A stretch of 34,460 nucleotides of DNA from Bacteroides caecigallinarum. Its GTDB lineage: Bacteria; Bacteroidota; Bacteroidia; Bacteroidales; Bacteroidaceae. The number at the start of each line of letters is the position of its first letter. Within the stretch, counting starts at the first letter, position 1. Location of the stretch: NCBI RefSeq assembly GCF_021531075.1, contig NZ_JADYTJ010000037.1:1-34460 (forward strand), given 5' to 3'. This document shows, in pieces, positions 25,566 through 34,460 of the stretch. Under the pieces are notes generated by a model that saw only the letters and a program-made list of their open reading frames with translations, did no database searches and was not told where the DNA came from. The position numbers and the translations under genes are program-made.

Positions 25566-25904
25566 GATTAAATTAATTGAAGTTTTTACGTGTGTTTAAT
25601 GATATTGTTGTATAATCTTTACAATCGCAAAGATATTATAATGTTCTGTAAAGTACTGTCACAGATGTTTCATAAGTTTTGTTGTGTGTTACTACATATA
25701 AATTTTTTATGGTTTACTTTTTTGAAGTGCATTATTTTGATTTATAAGTTGTTATGTCGACGTGTGTAATATTGGCAGTATGTGTTTGTACTCTATGGAA
25801 ATACTTTTTTTTAGTAATGTAACGTATGTTATTATACTTGTAACATAAAAATTTGAATTTCGATTCATATGGTAATATTTTTGCGTTGTAAAAATTTGGT
25901 GACT
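25566..25904. promoter_or_regulatory. Divergent PUL control region
   Basis: This 339-bp A+T-rich gap separates the two PUL transcription units. On the minus strand TATCTTTG (plus 25628-25635) is a perfect -7 box, 63 bp before the GH43 ATG. On the plus strand TATACTTG (25833-25840) is one mismatch from the consensus, 65 bp before the esterase ATG. No gene and no long hairpin were found. A regulator site is expected here but no clear repeat stands out. Confidence 0.55.
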
Positions 25905-26759
25905 ATGGATAAACATTTTGTTTTTGCTATTTTGCTTTTAATACCATTGCAGCTGTTTTCACGCAGTAAGGTAGTTAGTGATACAATTTTCAGTAATATT
26001 CTGAATTCCTCCAGAAATTACTCTGTGTATTTACCGCCATCTTATCAGGATGATAAGAAATATCCGGTGCTTTATTTGTTTCATGGGATGTCACAAACAG
26101 ACCGTGACTGGCTGTGGCGAGGACATGTACAGGAAGTGGCCGACAGGCTGATATATTCCGGTGAGGCAGATGAAATGGTTATTGTAATGCCGGATGCTGG
26201 TGGTGATATATATAAGGGCTTTTGGAACGGATATTTTGATATGCCCGGATGGAGATATGAAAGTTTCTTTTTTGAGGAACTGCTTCCTTATGTTGAGAAA
26301 AAATATAATGTGATAGGAGACAAGTCTCACAGGGCTGTAGCCGGTTTGTCAATGGGTGGAGGAGGAGCTACAGCTTACGGGTTGTGGCATCCGGATAAAT
26401 TTTCATCTGTATATGCTATGAGTGCTCTTATGGATATACCTGAGTCCGGGGCTGCCAAATATGATAATCCTGATGATAAACTTGCAATATTGACACGGGC
26501 TGTTAAAGAACGTAGCTGTATAAGATTTGTTGAAAATGCAAACGATGAAACTAAAGCTGAATTAAGAACTGTAGAATGGTTCATTGATTGTGGAGATGAT
26601 GATTTTTTGTTGGATAGAAACATTGAGTTTTTTCATGCAATGAGGAACTCTGGCATAAAATGTCAGTTCAGGGTGAGAGATGGCGGACACGATTGGGAGT
26701 ACTGGCATTCGGCTTTGTATATGTGCTTACCGTTCGTTTCAAATGGTTTTAAAGATTAA
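25905..26759 (+). CDS. CE1-like secreted esterase
   Basis: From the ATG at 25905 this is a 284-residue protein with a signal peptide (MDKHFVFAILLLIPLQLFS). An ATG at 25869 would put twelve unlike residues before it. It has the esterase-D/feruloyl esterase alpha/beta-hydrolase fold: YSVYLPPSYQDDKKYPVLYLFHG, the nucleophile elbow GLSMGG with Ser149, an acid among Asp231-233/Asp237 (CGDDDFLLD), and His262 in GGHDWEYWH. CE1 members remove ferulate or acetate from arabinoxylan. Standing first in a GH43-rich cluster, this is the most likely role. The next gene starts 12 bp after its stop codon. Confidence 0.9.
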   Translation: MDKHFVFAILLLIPLQLFSRSKVVSDTIFSNILNSSRNYSVYLPPSYQDDKKYPVLYLFHGMSQTDRDWLWRGHVQEVADRLIYSGEADEMVIVMPDAGGDIYKGFWNGYFDMPGWRYESFFFEELLPYVEKKYNVIGDKSHRAVAGLSMGGGGATAYGLWHPDKFSSVYAMSALMDIPESGAAKYDNPDDKLAILTRAVKERSCIRFVENANDETKAELRTVEWFIDCGDDDFLLDRNIEFFHAMRNSGIKCQFRVRDGGHDWEYWHSALYMCLPFVSNGFKD

Positions 26760-26771
26760 GATTTGTGCTTT

Positions 26772-29204
26772 ATGAGATTATTTTTAGTATTTGTTTTAAT
26801 GTCTCTTGTAAATGGAATAAGAGCTGAAAATCTCAGATTATGGTATTCCGGTCCTGCAAAAAACTGGTGGGAAGCACTTCCTGTGGGTAATTCCCATATA
26901 GGGGCGATGGTTTATGGTGGTATTGACCATGAAGAGATTCAGTTGAATGAAGAAACATTCTGGTCTGGTTCACCTTATAACAATGATAAATCTGGTGCCA
27001 GTCGGTATTTGGGTGATGTAAGGAAACTGATATTTCAAGGAAGGAATGCTGAAGCACGGAAATTGCTTGATGAGAACTTCTTTACAGGCAGTCATGGGAT
27101 GCGTTATCTTACGGCGGGCAGTCTGTTAATTGATTTTTCCGGTGTAGATGGCGTAAGGGATTATTACAGGGAGTTGAATCTGGATGATGCCACAGCTGTA
27201 ACGGGGTTTACTGCAGGCGGGATAAAATACAGACGTACCGTCTTTTCATCATTCTCGGGTAATGTGGTTGTGATAGACATTCACTCGGATAGCAATAGGA
27301 TACATGATTTTGAATTGAAGTATACATGTCCGTTGGCTTTCGCCGTTGATAATGTGGGACGGGACCTGATAGTGAAATGTAGTGGTGTGGAACATGAAGG
27401 TATAAAGCCTGCTTTGGATGCTGTTGTTGGTATTCGCGTGATAACAGATGGAAAAAGCACTTCCGAAAAAGGAAAAATTCGCGTCAGTGATGCGTCGCAC
27501 GCCACTGTATACGTGTCGGCTGCTACTAACTTTGTAAATTATAAGGATGTAAGTGGTGATGCCATGAATAAGGTGATTGGTTTTCTTGATGAATCGTCTT
27601 CGAAGGGATATGCTGCATTGTTAAGTGAACATGTGGATAAATATAAAGAACAGTTTGGCAGGGTGACATTCACTCTTCCTGCTTCTGCACAGGCTGTGAA
27701 GGAAACGGATGTGAGAATAACTGAGTTTGGAAAGAAGGATGATCCTACACTGCCTGTGCTGTTATTCCAATATGGACGATATCTGCTGATTTCTTCATCG
27801 CAGCCGGGCAGCCAGCCGGCTAATCTGCAGGGGATATGGAACAGGGAGGTGTATGCGCCCTGGGACAGCAAGTATACCATCAATATAAATACGGAGATGA
27901 ACTATTGGCCTGCAGAAGTTACAAATCTGGCAGAGACTCATTATCCTCTTTTTGAGATGATAAAGGATTTGTCTGAAACAGGACGTAAAACGGCCAAAAC
28001 TTTATACGGAGTAAATGGATGGGTGGCTCATCATAATACGGATATCTGGAGAATTGCAGGACCGGTAGATTTTGCGGATGCAGGACTGTGGCCTAATGGA
28101 GGTGCCTGGCTTACACAGCATCTGTGGCAGCATTATTTATTTACAGGTGATAAAGACTTTCTGCGCTATTATTACCCTGTAATGAAAGGGGCTGCCGATT
28201 TCCTGTTGTCTTTCCTCGTTAAACACCCTGATTATGGATGGATGGTAACAGTTCCGTCTGTATCGCCCGAACATGGTCCTGGCGGAGTGTCTATAACTGC
28301 CGGTTGTACAATGGATAATCAGATAGCTTTTGATGTGTTGGAAAATACAAGACAAGCAGCTGAAATATTGGGAGAGAGTGGTGATTATATTGATTCTCTG
28401 AAAAATATGGCCGCAATGTTACCACCTATGAAAATAGGCAGATATAATCAGTTGCAGGAATGGCTGGAAGATGTTGATGACCCGAATGACAAACATAGGC
28501 ATATTTCTCATTTGTATGGGTTGTATCCAAGTAACCAGATTTCTCCTTATGCAGATCCCCTTTTATTCCAAGCGGCAAAAAATACTTTGTTACAAAGGGG
28601 TGACATGGCTACTGGATGGAGTATAGGATGGAAAATAAATTTCTGGGCAAGAATGCTTGACGGTAATCATGCTTATCGTATCATAAAAAATCTTCTCACC
28701 ATCCTGCCGAGTGATAATGTGGTTAAGGATTATCCGGAAGGGCGTACATATCCAAATATGTTTGATGCCCATCCGCCGTTCCAGATAGACGGTAACTTCG
28801 GTTTTACGGCAGGTCTGGCAGAGATGCTGTTGCAGAGTCACGATGGTGCTGTACATATATTGCCTGCATTGCCGGACGAATGGCAGGAAGGCAGAGTGAC
28901 GGGGCTGGTGGCTCGCGGAGGATTTGAAGTTGACATAGAATGGAAGAATGGTACTGCAGAAAGAATTGTGGTGCATTCGCGTATAGGTGGTGCATTACGG
29001 CTGAGGAGTTATGCTCCGTTGAAAGGTAAAGGTTTGAAAAAAGCGAAAGGTGAATGTCCGAACAGACTTTATGCACGTGCAAATGTTTTGGCCCCTATCA
29101 TATCAGAAGGACTTACATCTCCTGAAAAGCCTGAGTTACGAAGTGTCTATGAATATGATTTGAAAACAGTTGCAGGTAAAGATTATGTGATAACGAATAA
29201 ATAA
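26772..29204 (+). CDS. GH95 alpha-L-fucosidase / alpha-L-galactosidase family enzyme
   Basis: From the ATG at 26772 this is an 810-residue protein, a normal GH95 length, with a signal peptide (cleavage near GIRAE). The N-terminal beta-domain starts [30 protein letters not shown], and the catalytic (alpha/alpha)6 barrel follows. Key residues known from the Bifidobacterium enzyme AfcA are present: an Asn-x-Asn pair (about Asn371, Asn373 in [13 protein letters not shown]), the acid Glu500 in PSVSPEHGP, and an Asp in FQIDGNFGF. Some GH95 enzymes from xylan PULs remove L-galactose rather than L-fucose. Given the GH43, esterase and GH97 neighbours, that is a good candidate, but the sequence does not decide it. 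Confidence 0.92.
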   Translation: MRLFLVFVLMSLVNGIRAENLRLWYSGPAKNWWEALPVGNSHIGAMVYGGIDHEEIQLNEETFWSGSPYNNDKSGASRYLGDVRKLIFQGRNAEARKLLDENFFTGSHGMRYLTAGSLLIDFSGVDGVRDYYRELNLDDATAVTGFTAGGIKYRRTVFSSFSGNVVVIDIHSDSNRIHDFELKYTCPLAFAVDNVGRDLIVKCSGVEHEGIKPALDAVVGIRVITDGKSTSEKGKIRVSDASHATVYVSAATNFVNYKDVSGDAMNKVIGFLDESSSKGYAALLSEHVDKYKEQFGRVTFTLPASAQAVKETDVRITEFGKKDDPTLPVLLFQYGRYLLISSSQPGSQPANLQGIWNREVYAPWDSKYTININTEMNYWPAEVTNLAETHYPLFEMIKDLSETGRKTAKTLYGVNGWVAHHNTDIWRIAGPVDFADAGLWPNGGAWLTQHLWQHYLFTGDKDFLRYYYPVMKGAADFLLSFLVKHPDYGWMVTVPSVSPEHGPGGVSITAGCTMDNQIAFDVLENTRQAAEILGESGDYIDSLKNMAAMLPPMKIGRYNQLQEWLEDVDDPNDKHRHISHLYGLYPSNQISPYADPLLFQAAKNTLLQRGDMATGWSIGWKINFWARMLDGNHAYRIIKNLLTILPSDNVVKDYPEGRTYPNMFDAHPPFQIDGNFGFTAGLAEMLLQSHDGAVHILPALPDEWQEGRVTGLVARGGFEVDIEWKNGTAERIVVHSRIGGALRLRSYAPLKGKGLKKAKGECPNRLYARANVLAPIISEGLTSPEKPELRSVYEYDLKTVAGKDYVITNK

Positions 29205-29222
29205 TTAAAATAACATAAATCC

Positions 29223-30824
29223 ATGAAAAAACATTTTTTATTCTCTTTTATTTTGGCTCTTGGATGTATGTGTGGCGGTGAAGCTGTTGCACAGTCAAGT
29301 GACAATGGCGATGGAACATTTACCAACCCAGTATTATGGGCCGATGTTCCTGACCCGGACGTAATCCGTGTAGGTGACGATTATTATATGGTAAGCACTA
29401 CTATGCATCTTATGCCTGGTGCACCTATAATGCATTCCAAGGATTTGGTTAACTGGAAAATCGTTAATTATCTGTATGGCAAGCTTGATGATAAGACTTC
29501 TTATAATCTGGAAGGTGGTACAGTATATGGAAGAGGACAGTGGGCTACATCCTTAAGATATAAAGATGGAAAGTATTATGCTTATTTTTCTCCAAACAAT
29601 ACACCTTATAAAGGGTATGTGTACACTACGGACAATCCGGCCGGGGAATGGACTTTATTGGCGCGCATTCCGCATTTTCATGATGCGTCATTGTTTTTCG
29701 ATGACGACGGCAGGACGTATGTGTTCTACGGTACGGGGCAGCTGTGCGAGCTGAAACCGGATCTGACGGGTGTTCTGGAAGGCGGGCTTGATACGAGGGT
29801 TTTCGAACGCGACAGCGAGGAGAACGGACTGCTGGAGGGCAGCAGGGTTATAAAGCACGACGGGAAGTATTATCTGATTATGATATCGTGGCCTGTGGGG
29901 GGCAAACGCCGTCAGGTGTGCTATAGGGCGGACAATATAGCCGGACCTTATGAGAAGCGTGTGATACTGGAGGATGCTCTTGGAGGATTTCCATATGTGG
30001 CACAGGGCACTATAGTGGACGATGGCAAGGGTAACTGGTATGGGATGATTTTCCAGGACAGAGGCGGTGTGGGGCGTGTGCTTACGCTGATGCCTTGCCG
30101 ATGGACTGACGGATGGCCTATGCTGGGAGATGAAAACGGTCGTGTACCGGAGGTGATGAGAAAGCCTGTTCAGGGATATGAATCGGAGGGGCTGGTGGTG
30201 AGCGACGGCTTTGACGGCAGCAGCCTTAAACTGAACTGGCAGTGGAACCATAATCCGGTTGATTCCTGCTGGAGTCTGACGGAAAGGCCGGGTTATCTCA
30301 GGCTGAAGACCGCCAGGGTGGTGGACAATCTGTTTCTTGCTCCGAACACTCTGACCCAGCGTATGGAGGGGCCGCGCTGTGAGGCTGTGGTTTCTTTTGA
30401 CCTTTCGACCATGAAGGATGGCGATGTGGCGGGTTTCAGCGCTTTCAACGGCGATGCGGGAATTCTAGCCGTGTCATGCGAGGGTGATAAAAAATATCTT
30501 ACAATGAAATCGGAAGTGGTGAGTCTGAGTGACGAGAAGAAGGAGGTGACGGGCATCGACAGAAAGGTGATGGAGAGAATAGAGATTGAATCGGACTGTG
30601 TGTATCTGCGTATTGACGGTGATTTCCGGTTGAATAGGGATATGGCTTCTTTCTATTATAGCTATGACAATAAGAATTGGAAAAAGATAGGTAGTGATTT
30701 CAGGATGGTATTCGACTACAGACGATTCTTTATGGGTACTAAATATGCCATATTCAATTATGCTACCAAGTCTCAGGGAGGATACGTGGATGTGGACTTC
30801 TTCGATTATAAACGGATAAGATAA
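29223..30824 (+). CDS. GH43 enzyme, arabinofuranosidase-type (probably subfamily 12)
   Basis: This 533-residue secreted protein has a signal peptide ending AVAQ (residue 24). The propeller (about 32-330) shows the GH43 triad: Asp44 in WADVPDPDVIRVGDDYYMVSTTMH, Asp154 in HFHDASLFFDDDGRTYVFYG and Glu205 in LLEGSRVIKHDGKYY. A C-terminal beta-sandwich (about 335-530, LNWQWNHNPVDSCWSL) follows. The opening resembles GH43 subfamily 12 alpha-L-arabinofuranosidases from Bacteroides xylan PULs; the subfamily is inferred. The start and end of the gene are A+T-rich, while about 29690-30480 has clearly G+C-rich third codon positions, suggesting mosaic origin. It lies 18 bp after GH95. Confidence 0.9.
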   Translation: MKKHFLFSFILALGCMCGGEAVAQSSDNGDGTFTNPVLWADVPDPDVIRVGDDYYMVSTTMHLMPGAPIMHSKDLVNWKIVNYLYGKLDDKTSYNLEGGTVYGRGQWATSLRYKDGKYYAYFSPNNTPYKGYVYTTDNPAGEWTLLARIPHFHDASLFFDDDGRTYVFYGTGQLCELKPDLTGVLEGGLDTRVFERDSEENGLLEGSRVIKHDGKYYLIMISWPVGGKRRQVCYRADNIAGPYEKRVILEDALGGFPYVAQGTIVDDGKGNWYGMIFQDRGGVGRVLTLMPCRWTDGWPMLGDENGRVPEVMRKPVQGYESEGLVVSDGFDGSSLKLNWQWNHNPVDSCWSLTERPGYLRLKTARVVDNLFLAPNTLTQRMEGPRCEAVVSFDLSTMKDGDVAGFSAFNGDAGILAVSCEGDKKYLTMKSEVVSLSDEKKEVTGIDRKVMERIEIESDCVYLRIDGDFRLNRDMASFYYSYDNKNWKKIGSDFRMVFDYRRFFMGTKYAIFNYATKSQGGYVDVDFFDYKRIR

Positions 30825-30924
30825 TCGCACTGGTGATGATAACAGTTTCTGTATATAGTTTTTAAATAGGTAGGTATCATATATAAATATAAATAATAGT
30901 GTAAACTTTAAAATATTGAAGATT

Positions 30925-32883
30925 ATGAGAAAACAATTGTTGTTCTGCTGGCTTGTGTGTATGGGAATGGGTACAGGTGCCGCAGAAAGGAAAATATCAA
31001 GTCCGGACGGCAGACTGGTGGTGACGGTTTCGGACTCTGAGGGTAAGGCTACGTATAGTGTGACGTACGATGATGAGCTGTTCATTGCGTCGTCTCCTCT
31101 TGGCATGAAGACGAATATCGGCGATTTTACTACAGGCCTGCTGATGGGTGAAGGTTTTAAGGCTTCGGACGTGGAAAGTGAGTATAGTCTGCCCAATATA
31201 AAGAAAAGCTATGTCAGATATAGTGCTGGCAGGGCTGTTGTGCCGTTTATGAAAGATGGCAGGACGGTGTTCGATGTGGAATTCAGTGTGTCGGACAATG
31301 ATGTGGCTTTCCGCTATACGGTTTATCCTAAGGAAAATACTCTATGCTGTGTGATAGAGGACGAAGCGACGGGATTTACGATGCCCGAGGGGACTACGAC
31401 TTTCCTTTGCCCTCAGAGCGGTCCGATGGGCGGTTTCGCCAGAACTTCTCCAAGTTATGAGACTCCATATACACCGGATGCTGCTACAGGAAGCAACGGA
31501 TGGGGCGAGGGATATACTTTCCCGTGTCTGTTCCGCAACTCGGATAAGGGATGGATTCTGGTTTCGGAAACGGGGGTGGACAGTTATTATTGTGCATCAC
31601 ATTTGATGGGTGGCAACGGTAATACTTATAAGATAGGTTTCCCTAATCCCGGAGAATTCAATGGCAACGGAACTTCTGCACCTGGTATGGCTCTTCCGGG
31701 AAAGACTCCGTGGAGGACTATCACTGTGGGACGTACGCTTGCCCCGATAGTTGAGACTACGGTTCCGTTTGATGTGGTGGAACCTCTGTATGAAGCTTCG
31801 AAGGACTATACGGCAGAGTATGGTTGCGGCACATGGAGCTGGATTATTGCCGGCGATGGCAGCATGACTTATGATGACCAGAAACGGTATGTTGATTTCT
31901 GTGCCGATATGGGATATCGGACTGTGCTTGTAGATGCACTGTGGAACACACAGGTGGGATATGACAAGGTGGAAGAACTGGCACGTTATGCAAAATCAAG
32001 GAATGTAGGCCTCTATCTGTGGTACAACTCGAACGGCTATTGGAATGACGCTCCTCAGGGACCGCGTGGCAAAATGGATAATACCATCAGACGCAGAAAG
32101 GAAATGCAGTGGATGCAGAAGGTGGGCATAAAGGGTATTAAGGTGGATTTCGTGGGCAGCGACAAACAGATGGCAATGAAACTCTATGAGGATATACTTG
32201 CTGATGCAAATGATTATGGATTGCTGGTAATATTTCATGGTTGTACGATTCCAAGAGGATGGGAAAGGATGTATCCTAACTATGCGGCCAGCGAGGCTGT
32301 CCTTGCCAGCGAGAATATGAATTTCTCGCAGGGCAGTTGCGATGCCGAGGCTTTCAATGCATGTATTCATCCGTTTGTGCGCAATACTGTAGGTAGTATG
32401 GATTTTGGTGGAAGTACACTGAACAAATATTATAATGCTGCCAACGAGCCAAGAGGCAGCCGCAGGGTTACTTCTGATGTTTTTGCACTGGCTACGGCTG
32501 TCCTTTTCCAGAGTCCTGTACAGCATTTTGCGATGGCACCGAATAACCTGACAGACGCACCGACATGGGCTGTGGATTTCATGAAAAAGGTGCCTACAAC
32601 TTGGGATGATGTCAGGTTCATTGACGGTTATCCGGGCAAATATGTGGTAATGGCCCGCAGGCATGGCGATAAATGGATTATTTCCGGGGTGAATGCTCAG
32701 GACAAGACTCTGAAACTGAATCTTGATCTTTCTGCTTTCTTCGATGCCGGCGAAACTGTGACATTATACTCGGATGATGCAAAACTTAATGGTACAGCTT
32801 CGGAGATAAAGATAAATAAAAAACAGGAACTTAAGATTTCCATTCCAAAGAATGGAGGATTGGTAATAACTGAAGAATTATAA
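30925..32883 (+). CDS. GH97 enzyme, retaining alpha-galactosidase-type
   Basis: From the ATG at 30925 this is a 652-residue protein with a signal peptide (MRKQLLFCWLVCMGMGTGAA). It has the three-part GH97 plan: beta-sandwich (about 22-270, ISSPDGRLVVTVSDSEG), (beta/alpha)8 barrel (about 290-570) and a C-terminal beta-domain ending KNGGLVITEE. Asp408 in GIKGIKVDFVGSD is the nucleophile position of the retaining alpha-galactosidase branch (inverting SusB-type enzymes lack it). The acid/base is likely Glu457 or Glu463 (YAASEAVLASEN). It probably removes alpha-galactose from a xylan side chain. It is intact, unlike the GH97 at 21899. The next gene starts 2 bp after its stop codon. Confidence 0.92.
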   Translation: MRKQLLFCWLVCMGMGTGAAERKISSPDGRLVVTVSDSEGKATYSVTYDDELFIASSPLGMKTNIGDFTTGLLMGEGFKASDVESEYSLPNIKKSYVRYSAGRAVVPFMKDGRTVFDVEFSVSDNDVAFRYTVYPKENTLCCVIEDEATGFTMPEGTTTFLCPQSGPMGGFARTSPSYETPYTPDAATGSNGWGEGYTFPCLFRNSDKGWILVSETGVDSYYCASHLMGGNGNTYKIGFPNPGEFNGNGTSAPGMALPGKTPWRTITVGRTLAPIVETTVPFDVVEPLYEASKDYTAEYGCGTWSWIIAGDGSMTYDDQKRYVDFCADMGYRTVLVDALWNTQVGYDKVEELARYAKSRNVGLYLWYNSNGYWNDAPQGPRGKMDNTIRRRKEMQWMQKVGIKGIKVDFVGSDKQMAMKLYEDILADANDYGLLVIFHGCTIPRGWERMYPNYAASEAVLASENMNFSQGSCDAEAFNACIHPFVRNTVGSMDFGGSTLNKYYNAANEPRGSRRVTSDVFALATAVLFQSPVQHFAMAPNNLTDAPTWAVDFMKKVPTTWDDVRFIDGYPGKYVVMARRHGDKWIISGVNAQDKTLKLNLDLSAFFDAGETVTLYSDDAKLNGTASEIKINKKQELKISIPKNGGLVITEEL

Positions 32884-32885
32884 TT

Positions 32886-34262
32886 ATGAAAGTAATGAAA
32901 AATATATTAGCATTAGCGGCACTGACATTGGCATCGGGTGCTGCAGCACAGAATCCTGTAGTACAGACATGGTTTACAACTGATCCAGCACCACTTGTGC
33001 ATAATGATACTTTGTATCTGTATACAGGACATGATGAAGACAAGGCAGATTTCTTCTGGATGCAGGAATGGAGAGTGTATTCCACTACAGATATGGTGAA
33101 CTGGACTGATCATGGCTCTCCGCTTGCCATTGAATCATTCAGTTGGGCAGACGACAGGGCATGGGCTGCACAGTGTATAGAACGCAACGGAAAGTTCTAC
33201 TGGTATGTGTGTCTGCATTCAAAACTAAGCAATGCTATGGCAATAGGAGTGGCTGTGGGAGATAGTCCTACAGGACCTTTCCGCGATGCTATAGGCAAAC
33301 CGTTGTATGATGGGAATTGGGATTTCATAGACCCTACTGTGTTTATTGATGATGATGGCAGGGCATATCTCTATTGGGGAAATCCGAATATCTATTTTGC
33401 AGAACTGAATGAGGACATGGTGTCGATTAAGGGGGAAGTAAAGAAACTGGAACAGACAGTTGAAAGTTTTGGTGCACCAAATCCTGAAAAGAGAATAAAG
33501 GGACAGAAATATAAAGATACATATACAGAAGGACCTTGGTTCTACAAGCGGAATGGTAAATACTATCTGCTCTATGCTGCGGGTGGAGTGCCTGAGCATA
33601 TAGCATATTCTATGGGTGACAGTCCTGAAGGACCGTGGAAATATATGGGTGAGATTATGCCGCTTCAGGACACAGGATCCTTTACTAATCATTGTGGTGT
33701 AGCCGATTATAAGGGCAATTCGTACTTCTTCTATCACACCGGCAAATTGCCAGGTGGAGGTGGATTCGGACGTTCAGTGGCTATTGAGGAATTCAAATAT
33801 AATCCGGACGGCACTTTCCCTATAATAAATGCTACCAAAGAAGGAGTAAAACCTGTTTCTACGTTTAATCCTTACAGAAGAGTTGAAGCTGAAACAATTG
33901 CTTACTCGGAGGGAGTAAAGTCTGAACCAAATGCAAAGACAGGGCTTTATATTTCTGAAATCCACAATGGTGATTATATAAAGGTAAGAGAAGTGGACTT
34001 TGGTAAAAAAGGACCAAAATCTTTCCGCATAACTGCTGCCAGTGCTTTGCGTGGAGGTACAATTGAAGTACGCACAGACAGTATTGCAGGAAATAAGATT
34101 GCAGAAGTTAACATTCCTACAACAGGTGGATGGGAAGAATGGAAAACATTTAATAGTGAAGTTAAAACTGCTGTTATCGGAGTGCATGATGTATATTTTG
34201 TATTCCGTGGCCGCAAAGGTTGTAAATTATTTAATCTTGATTGGTGGGAGTTCTCTAAATGA
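32886..34262 (+). CDS. GH43 enzyme with C-terminal CBM6 domain
   Basis: This 458-residue secreted protein has a signal peptide ending GAAAQ (residue 22). The propeller (about 24-320) has Asp33 in FTTDPAPLVHNDTLYLYTGHDE, Asp149 in WDFIDPTVFIDDDGRAYLYWG and Glu215 in TYTEGPWFYKRNGKYYLLYA as the GH43 triad. From about residue 333 (RRVEAETIAYSEGV...YIKVREVDFG...FNLDWWEFSK) it carries a CBM6-type module, which in family members binds xylan chain ends. This domain arrangement is common in arabinoxylan arabinofuranosidases and xylosidases. Translation probably couples to the GH97 gene, whose stop codon is 2 bp upstream. Confidence 0.92.
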   Translation: MKVMKNILALAALTLASGAAAQNPVVQTWFTTDPAPLVHNDTLYLYTGHDEDKADFFWMQEWRVYSTTDMVNWTDHGSPLAIESFSWADDRAWAAQCIERNGKFYWYVCLHSKLSNAMAIGVAVGDSPTGPFRDAIGKPLYDGNWDFIDPTVFIDDDGRAYLYWGNPNIYFAELNEDMVSIKGEVKKLEQTVESFGAPNPEKRIKGQKYKDTYTEGPWFYKRNGKYYLLYAAGGVPEHIAYSMGDSPEGPWKYMGEIMPLQDTGSFTNHCGVADYKGNSYFFYHTGKLPGGGGFGRSVAIEEFKYNPDGTFPIINATKEGVKPVSTFNPYRRVEAETIAYSEGVKSEPNAKTGLYISEIHNGDYIKVREVDFGKKGPKSFRITAASALRGGTIEVRTDSIAGNKIAEVNIPTTGGWEEWKTFNSEVKTAVIGVHDVYFVFRGRKGCKLFNLDWWEFSK

Positions 34263-34285
34263 TGAGCTTTTTATATTAATTAATT

Positions 34286-34460
34286 ATGAAAAATATATTA
34301 TATAGTGTTTTGTTTTTTGTAGCTGGTATATTGTGGTATGTGGAATGTAAAGCTACAACAATAGAAGAAGGTTCATTCTATACAAAAGTATATAAAAATC
34401 TGTTTAAAGAATATTTAGGTATATCAGATAGAGAAACTAACAAGAAAATAAGTGATATAT
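34286..34460 (+). CDS. 5' part of a probable GH8 exo-oligoxylanase (cut by window end)
   Basis: The first 58 codons are present. A signal peptide (MKNILYSVLFFVAGILWYVECKA) is followed by GSFYTKVYKNLFKEYLGISD and RETNKKISDI. The pattern Y-x-N-L-F-x-E...GxSDxExxKKI resembles the beginning of reducing-end xylose-releasing exo-oligoxylanases of family GH8, known from Bacteroidetes xylan loci. The match is short and made from memory of the family, so the call is tentative. It starts 23 bp after the GH43-CBM6 gene and belongs to the same operon. Confidence 0.5.
   Translation, partial: MKNILYSVLFFVAGILWYVECKATTIEEGSFYTKVYKNLFKEYLGISDRETNKKISDI

Overview
The window looks like a chromosomal segment of a gut-type Bacteroidales (Bacteroides/Phocaeicola-like) genome. 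Supporting signs are lipoproteins with a charged stretch after the lipobox cysteine, BACON modules, -7 elements of the Bacteroides type (TAnnTTTG), a long-form IspG with the central insert, and a polysaccharide utilization locus (PUL) rich in GH43, GH95 and GH97 enzymes. The species cannot be fixed from the sequence alone.

Region 1 (about 1-16600, all plus strand) is an accessory cell-surface region. It starts with the 3' remnant of an AraC-type regulator, then two small lipoproteins, an outer-membrane beta-barrel candidate, and a dispersed array of five paralogous lipoproteins (2891, 9387, 11189, 13284, 14822). Each paralog has the same lipoprotein signal, a variable number of BACON modules (2, 1, 3, 1 and a half) and a C-terminal domain resembling the Fibrobacter succinogenes major paralogous (FISUMP, C-lectin-like) domain whose last third is strongly diversified. 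A tandem pair of parallel beta-helix proteins and a lemA-htpX pair sit inside the array. The spaces between genes hold repeated DNA: double-hairpin elements, a 16-bp tandem repeat leader, a cluster of GTTCA/TGAAC words, and a direct repeat of about 190 bp. The region ends with a DUF5106/thioredoxin-like lipoprotein.

Region 2 (16710-21716, minus strand) is a compact housekeeping cluster read rpoN, PAP2-like membrane protein, gcvH, purE, ispG, with a good promoter in front of rpoN. It meets region 1 tail to tail at a long inverted repeat.

Region 3 (21835-34460) is a PUL. Two genes run on the minus strand (GH43 lipoprotein, then a frameshifted GH97). After a 339-bp divergent control region, a plus-strand cluster follows: CE1 esterase, GH95, GH43, GH97, GH43-CBM6 and the start of a probable GH8 gene cut by the window edge. 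Arabinofuranosidase/xylosidase-type GH43 enzymes, an esterase, retaining alpha-galactosidase-type GH97 and a GH95 together point to a highly decorated (gluco)arabinoxylan. No susC/susD pair or sensor is visible in the window. No rRNA, tRNA, CRISPR or complete insertion sequence was found. The most unusual part is the repeat-rich lipoprotein array of region 1.
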